12,443 bases of DNA from Flavobacterium psychrophilum. Lineage in GTDB: Bacteria; Bacteroidota; Bacteroidia; Flavobacteriales; Flavobacteriaceae. The notes under the pieces are model-generated. The model ran no database searches. It saw only the letters and a program-made list of their open reading frames with translations, and was not told where the DNA came from. Position 1 is the stretch's first letter; each line of letters starts with the position of its first letter. Shown one piece after another: positions 9,014 through 12,443 of the stretch. The stretch lies in NCBI GenBank assembly GCA_945878515.1, contig CAMCTL010000102.1, positions 1 through 12,443 on the forward strand, in the 5' to 3' direction. Made by a program: the position numbers and the translations under genes.

Positions 9014-9050
9014 AATGCCAACCCTAAAATCAGGATTGGCATTTTATTTT
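9014..9050. terminator. Duplicate hairpin terminator after exbD and the pheT remnant
   Basis: The 30-base hairpin core (9014-9043) is identical to the pheT terminator core at 9923-9952. It has a 12-bp stem, AATGCCAATCCT with AGGGTTGGCATT on the minus strand, around a GATTTT loop, with one G-U pair. On the minus strand it is followed only by ACTTTTATAAAA, a weaker tract than at the pheT copy. On the plus strand it is followed by TTATTTTTAT but has one C-A mismatch. It probably ends exbD transcription and may also stop plus-strand read-through. Confidence 0.7.
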
Positions 9051-9108
9051 TATAGAATTCAAAACCGCGCAACTTAAATTACCTTAATTGTCTTATATGG
9101 TTCCAAAA

Positions 9109-9157
9109 TTACCTCAAACTAGCACCCAATTCTGTTTCCAGATTCTTTTGCAATTTG
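9109..9157 (-). pseudogene. Detached 3' end of pheT (last 15-16 codons)
   Basis: On the minus strand this reads KLQKNLETELGASLR and then TAA, exactly the C terminus of the intact PheT encoded 910 bp upstream. The three base differences from the real gene (CTG/TTG, ACA/ACG, GGT/GGC) are all synonymous. There is no start codon or PheT frame attached, so it makes nothing by itself. It lies 56 bp after the exbD stop. Confidence 0.88.
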
Positions 9158-9213
9158 AATATCGATCCGAGATTGGTATAATGATAAATCGTGCAACTTA
9201 CTGATTAAGGAAA

Positions 9214-9744
9214 CTACTTTACAGCTAGTAATCTTGATTCTTCAGGAGTATAATCATTTATAATTACATAAGTTTGTATTCCTACGATTGCCATCTCATC
9301 AAGAATATCAACCAAGTTTTTATAATTGCTTTTTTTGCTTGGTTTGATAATTACAATTGCTCCTCTATTAGGTCTTCCATATTTCGATGAGTATTCCAGA
9401 ACAGCTTTGTTTTTGTTAAGTAATTCTTTTCGGATTCCATCTGTACCATATTTTACTTGTTTAGGACTTTCCAATGGATATCCTAAAAGTCCACTGTAAA
9501 CAATCATTTTATCGTTATCACCAAGTAATATCGTCAGAGTTCGATTCTCAGTTCCAGCACCGCAATGAATCACGCCATCCCAAATAGGATTTTTTTCAGG
9601 CAATCCCAAGCACATTGCATTGGGTTTAGATAGTTCCTTTGTTACCATAAAAAAAATAATCAACAAAAATGATACACTAACCATTGCGGTTAAATCTACT
9701 CTTGCATTTAATTTTTTACTCCTTACTTTATTTTTAATTTCCAT
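9214..9744 (-). CDS. Orphan ExbD/TolR-like membrane protein
   Basis: This 176-residue bitopic protein has the ExbD plan. A short basic cytoplasmic N terminus (KVRSKKLNARVD) leads into one membrane helix (about 21-36, VSVSFLLIIFFMVTKE), then a periplasmic domain ending in the typical LVDILDEMAIVGI region. Canonical ExbD proteins supply the proton-path Asp (Asp25 in E. coli) in a T-P-x-x-D motif at the helix entrance to energise TonB. Here the same place reads T19-A20-M21-V22-S23, so the Pro and the Asp are both replaced. Two periplasmic cysteines (C45, C61) flank a family-variable segment. No exbB or tonB is adjacent. The gene sits between two copies of the pheT 3' end and looks like inserted cargo. 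Membership of the ExbD fold is likely; proton-driven function is doubtful. Confidence 0.85.
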   Translation of the reverse strand: MEIKNKVRSKKLNARVDLTAMVSVSFLLIIFFMVTKELSKPNAMCLGLPEKNPIWDGVIHCGAGTENRTLTILLGDNDKMIVYSGLLGYPLESPKQVKYGTDGIRKELLNKNKAVLEYSSKYGRPNRGAIVIIKPSKKSNYKNLVDILDEMAIVGIQTYVIINDYTPEESRLLAVK

Positions 9745-9770
9745 AATTTTAACTTTAAATGATGAAATAG

Positions 9771-9803
9771 CAAAATACTTTTTATAGTAGTAAATGTAGC
9801 AAA
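9771..9803 (-). promoter_or_regulatory. Weak candidate promoter of exbD-like gene
   Basis: On the minus strand a TTTG (9800-9803) and TATTTTG (9771-9777) lie 22 bases apart, upstream of the ATG at 9744. The second element is one base short of TAnnTTTG, and the spacing is at the long end. A promoter is needed here because the pheT terminator lies between pheT and this gene, but this placement is tentative. Confidence 0.25.
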
Positions 9804-9919
9804 TTTTCTATTGTGAGCTATCTTATAAAAAAAGAAAAAAATTTTATATTTAATTTCCCGCTAACTAGGAATTGCATTCCCAATTAGTTTGAAAAAATTA
9901 GAATTATTGCATGTGAAAT

Positions 9920-9955
9920 AAAAATGCCAACCCTAAAATCAGGATTGGCATTTTT
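9920..9955 (-). terminator. Intrinsic terminator of pheT
   Basis: On the minus strand a 15-bp stem (AAAAATGCCAATCCT with AGGGTTGGCATTTTT) with a GATTTT loop runs into the T-rich tract ATTTC. The single non-Watson-Crick pair is a G-U in the minus-strand RNA but would be a C-A mismatch on the plus strand, so the hairpin is shaped for leftward transcription. It begins 63 bases after the pheT stop. Confidence 0.85.
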
Positions 9956-10067
9956 ATTTGTAGACAATTTAAAACCGCGCAATTTATTTAATCTTACTTG
10001 CATTATGTGGTAATAAAATTACCTCAAACTAGCGCCCAATTCCGTTTCCAAATTCTTTTGCAATTTG
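9923..10067 (-). repeat. Direct repeat copy 2: intact pheT 3' end plus terminator
   Basis: This is the right copy of the repeat described at 9014-9157. Here the coding part is the true end of pheT and is continuous with the rest of the gene. Everything between the copies (9158-9922, including the exbD-like gene) is therefore the inserted or rearranged segment. Confidence 0.9.
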
Positions 10068-12439
10068 CTCATAATTTTGTCAATTTGAACGTCGTTCAAG
10101 GTTTTAGTATTATCTTGAATTGTGAAGCTAACCGTGTACGATTTCTTTCCTTCTGGAAGATTTTTTCCTTGGTACACATCAAATAAATTAATGTCTTTTA
10201 AGAGCGTTTTCTCAGTTTGTCGTGCAATGGAATAAACAGCGTCAAAAGATACATTTTCATCAAGCAATAGCGATAAATCTCGTCGTACTTCGGGATATTT
10301 AGGAATTTCGGTGAATTTTATTTTATTGGAAAGTAATTTTAAAATCAAAGTCCAATTAAAATCGGCAAACAAAACTTCTTGTTTGATATCGAAATGTTTC
10401 AAAATAGATTTTTTTACAACTCCATATTCTACAATCGTATCATTGCCTAAACCTATAACAATTCCTTCTGAAAAAACATCTGAAGTCATTGGTAGATTTT
10501 GTGTTTTTTTAATTCCTAGTCTATCTAAAACAGCATTAACATATCCTTTTAACAAGAAGAAATCGGTTGGTTTTTGTGTATATGCCCAATTTTCTTGATT
10601 TCGGTTTCCAGTAATGAACATCGTTAAATGTTTTCGTTCTTCGTAGCCTGATTCAAATTTATGGTAGGTTTTCCCAAACTCAAAAAATTTCAAATCTGAA
10701 TTTCGACGGTTGATATTGTATGATAAAGCTTCCAATCCAGAGAACAATAACGATTGGCGCATTACAGCTAAATCATTACTTAATGGATTCAAAATGATTA
10801 CATTGTGTTCCTCTTTCAACATTTCCGACAATTGAATGTAGGAAGAAGTAGTCAACGAATTGGCCATCATTTCATTAAATCCTTGAGAGTTCAATTGAGA
10901 GCCAATAACATTTTGAACTTTATAATCTTCAGTTCTAGGCGAATTAGAAACCGTCGCATTGAGTTTATCCGAGAATTTGATATTGTTGTATCCATATACT
11001 CTTAGAATCTCCTCAATAACGTCAATTTCTCTTTGAACGTCAACGCGATAGGACGGAATAACCAATCCTAATCCAGTTTCAGAGACGCTATTTACTTTGA
11101 TTTCTAATGACGCCAAAATGTTTTTTATAATTTCCTTGGATAATTCTTGACCAATAATTTTCTTCACATTATCGAAATTCAACACCACTGGAAAGTCCTC
11201 GATTTTTTTAGGATAAATATCCACAATATCCATTGTAACTTCGCCACCAGCTACTTCCTGAATTAGTAAAGCAGCACGTTTCAAAGCATATTTTGTTATG
11301 TTAGGATCAATTCCTCTTTCAAAACGAAATGAAGCATCGGTGTTTAATTGATGCCTTTTGGCACTTTTTCGAATGCTAACTGGATTGAAATAAGCACTTT
11401 CTAAAAAAATAGTTGTTGTATCTTCAGAAATCCCTGAATTTTTTCCTCCAAAAACGCCTGCAATACATAAAGGTTTATGATCGTCACAAATCATTAAATC
11501 TTCCTCGTGTAAATTTCTTTCTACATCATCAAGAGTGGTAAATTTAGTTCCAGCAGGAAGCGTTTTTACAATGATTTTTCCTTGAATTTTTGAAGCATCA
11601 AAAGCATGAAGCGGTTGTCCTAATTCATGCAGCACATAATTGGTAACATCGACAATGTTATTTTTTGGATTTAGTCCAATGGATTTTAATCGGTTTTGCA
11701 ACCAAGCTGGCGAAGGTTTTATGGTTATTCCAGAAATGGTAACACCGCAATATCTCGGAGCTAGAATTGGTTCTTCTACACTAACGTCAATTTTTAATAT
11801 TCTTTTTTCAACTCTAAAATTGCTCACTGACGGCGAAATCAATTCCACTTTAACACCACTTTGCAATAAACCGGCTTTTAAATCCCGAGCTGTTCCTAAA
11901 TGGCTCATTGCATCAGCGCGATTTGGGGTTAAACCAATTTCGAAAACTTCGTCTTTTTCTACTTTAAAAACGCTGGCTGCAGAAGTTCCAGCAACGACTG
12001 CGTTATCCAAAATCATTATTCCGTCATGGCTATCACCAAGACCCAATTCGTCTTCGGCACAAATCATTCCGTTGCTTTCTTGGCCTCGAATTTTTCCTTT
12101 TTTTATCTGAAATGCCAGTCCGTCTTTGTCATATAATGTGCAACCAATAGTAGCAACAGGTACTTTTTGACCAACTGCAACATTTGGTGCACCACAAACA
12201 ATCTGAACAGGAACACCATCTCCCAAATCAACTGTAGTTACTTTCAATCTGTCGGCATCTGGATGTTGAATACAAGTCATAACTTGACCAACAACAATGC
12301 CTTCTAAACCGCCTTTCACTGATTCGAATCTATCAACCATTTCAACCTCAAGTCCCAAATCTGTCAATAATGCTGCAATTTCATCGGATTTCCAATCTAT
12401 TTTGATGAATTGTTTTAACCAATTGTACGATATTTTCAT
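10019..12439 (-). CDS. pheT: Phenylalanine--tRNA ligase beta subunit
   Basis: This is the beta chain of the (alpha-beta)2 phenylalanyl-tRNA synthetase, which charges tRNA-Phe in the cytosol. It is complete at 806 residues. The order is: N-terminal domain with MKISYNWLKQF; an EMAP/OB tRNA-binding domain (about 43-155, GIVVGQV, HPDADRLKV); the B3/B4 editing region (about 215-400) with TPNRADAMSHLG just before it (171-182), GQPLHAFDA (274-282) and LNTDASFRFERGIDP (365-379); the B5 domain (about 412-485, RVDVQREIDVIEEILRVYGY); the catalytic-like core; and the C-terminal FDX-ACB anticodon-binding domain (about 712-805, YPEVRRDLSLLLDENVSF). The start at 12439 fits the family N terminus and leaves only four bases to the window edge, so promoter and upstream neighbours are out of view. 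Its last codons are duplicated downstream of the exbD-like gene. Confidence 0.97.
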   Translation of the reverse strand: MKISYNWLKQFIKIDWKSDEIAALLTDLGLEVEMVDRFESVKGGLEGIVVGQVMTCIQHPDADRLKVTTVDLGDGVPVQIVCGAPNVAVGQKVPVATIGCTLYDKDGLAFQIKKGKIRGQESNGMICAEDELGLGDSHDGIMILDNAVVAGTSAASVFKVEKDEVFEIGLTPNRADAMSHLGTARDLKAGLLQSGVKVELISPSVSNFRVEKRILKIDVSVEEPILAPRYCGVTISGITIKPSPAWLQNRLKSIGLNPKNNIVDVTNYVLHELGQPLHAFDASKIQGKIIVKTLPAGTKFTTLDDVERNLHEEDLMICDDHKPLCIAGVFGGKNSGISEDTTTIFLESAYFNPVSIRKSAKRHQLNTDASFRFERGIDPNITKYALKRAALLIQEVAGGEVTMDIVDIYPKKIEDFPVVLNFDNVKKIIGQELSKEIIKNILASLEIKVNSVSETGLGLVIPSYRVDVQREIDVIEEILRVYGYNNIKFSDKLNATVSNSPRTEDYKVQNVIGSQLNSQGFNEMMANSLTTSSYIQLSEMLKEEHNVIILNPLSNDLAVMRQSLLFSGLEALSYNINRRNSDLKFFEFGKTYHKFESGYEERKHLTMFITGNRNQENWAYTQKPTDFFLLKGYVNAVLDRLGIKKTQNLPMTSDVFSEGIVIGLGNDTIVEYGVVKKSILKHFDIKQEVLFADFNWTLILKLLSNKIKFTEIPKYPEVRRDLSLLLDENVSFDAVYSIARQTEKTLLKDINLFDVYQGKNLPEGKKSYTVSFTIQDNTKTLNDVQIDKIMSKLQKNLETELGASLR

Positions 12440-12443
12440 CTGT

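Larger units (their letters stand above)
9014..9157 (-). repeat. Direct repeat copy 1: pheT 3' end plus terminator
   Basis: This is the left copy of a repeat of about 145 bp; the right copy is 9923-10067, offset by 909-910 bp. By hand alignment the hairpin core is identical over 30 bases. The 3' untranslated part is 38/50 identical (9061-9110 against 9971-10020), and the pheT coding part is 46/49 identical. At 9157 clear similarity stops. A weaker match may continue past it if about 20 bases between two CAAATTG words were lost from this copy. Confidence 0.9.

Noticed and set aside
9183..9209. A possible third partial copy of the repeat, because CGTGCAACTTA resembles CGCGCAACTTA in the pheT 3' untranslated region.
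   Set aside because: Only about 11 bases match, with one mismatch, and the flanks do not align. Chance is enough in AT-rich DNA.
9863..9889. A hairpin (AACTAGGAAT with ATTCC...TAGTT) just before the exbD-like gene, considered as an operator or attachment site.
   Set aside because: The stem is interrupted by a four-base bulge, has no T run, and has no partner copy at the other end of the segment.
11640..12110. A 156-codon open frame on the plus strand inside pheT.
   Set aside because: It lies wholly antisense to a well-conserved synthetase gene, and its predicted protein looks like no family I know. The long frame reflects codon use in pheT.

Overview
The window looks like chromosomal DNA of a Bacteroidota bacterium, most likely a Flavobacterium or close relative. 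The DNA is AT-rich. The one clear promoter has the Bacteroidota layout (TTTG, then TAnnTTTG). The tRNA gene has no encoded CCA, and the methylmalonyl-CoA mutase small subunit is the short form I associate with Flavobacteriia. All eight protein genes lie on the minus strand; the only plus-strand gene is a tRNA.

Read in the direction of transcription (right to left), the window opens with a complete pheT (phenylalanyl-tRNA synthetase beta chain, 12439 to 10019), closed by a strong hairpin terminator. Next is a lone exbD-like gene (9744-9214), followed by a second copy of the pheT 3' end and of the pheT terminator (9157-9014). The ExbD gene is therefore bracketed by two direct repeats of about 145 bp lying 910 bp apart, the footprint of an insertion or recombination at the pheT 3' end. 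The gap up to 8793 holds nothing I recognise. After it comes tRNA-Pro(UGG) on the plus strand, with its own promoter and terminator.

The left two thirds is a colinear run: a large polytopic DUF2339 membrane protein overlapping a DUF3999 exported, membrane-anchored protein; uridine kinase (udk); a 201-bp gap that may hold a broken small membrane gene; a FtsB/DivIC-type septum protein; and the two methylmalonyl-CoA mutase subunits, which overlap by 4 bp. The mutase pair interconverts succinyl-CoA and methylmalonyl-CoA using B12. Udk salvages uridine and cytidine, DivIC acts in division, and the DUF2339-DUF3999 pair is an envelope module of unknown role.

The observations most worth a second look are: (1) the pheT-tail duplication around exbD, whose coding differences are all synonymous; (2) the ExbD-like protein, in which the conserved membrane Asp and the preceding Pro are Ser and Ala; and (3) a C/G-run patch inside mutA that looks like a dispersed repeat inserted in frame. 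I saw no CRISPR array, transposase, integrase or defence gene, and no complete new system.
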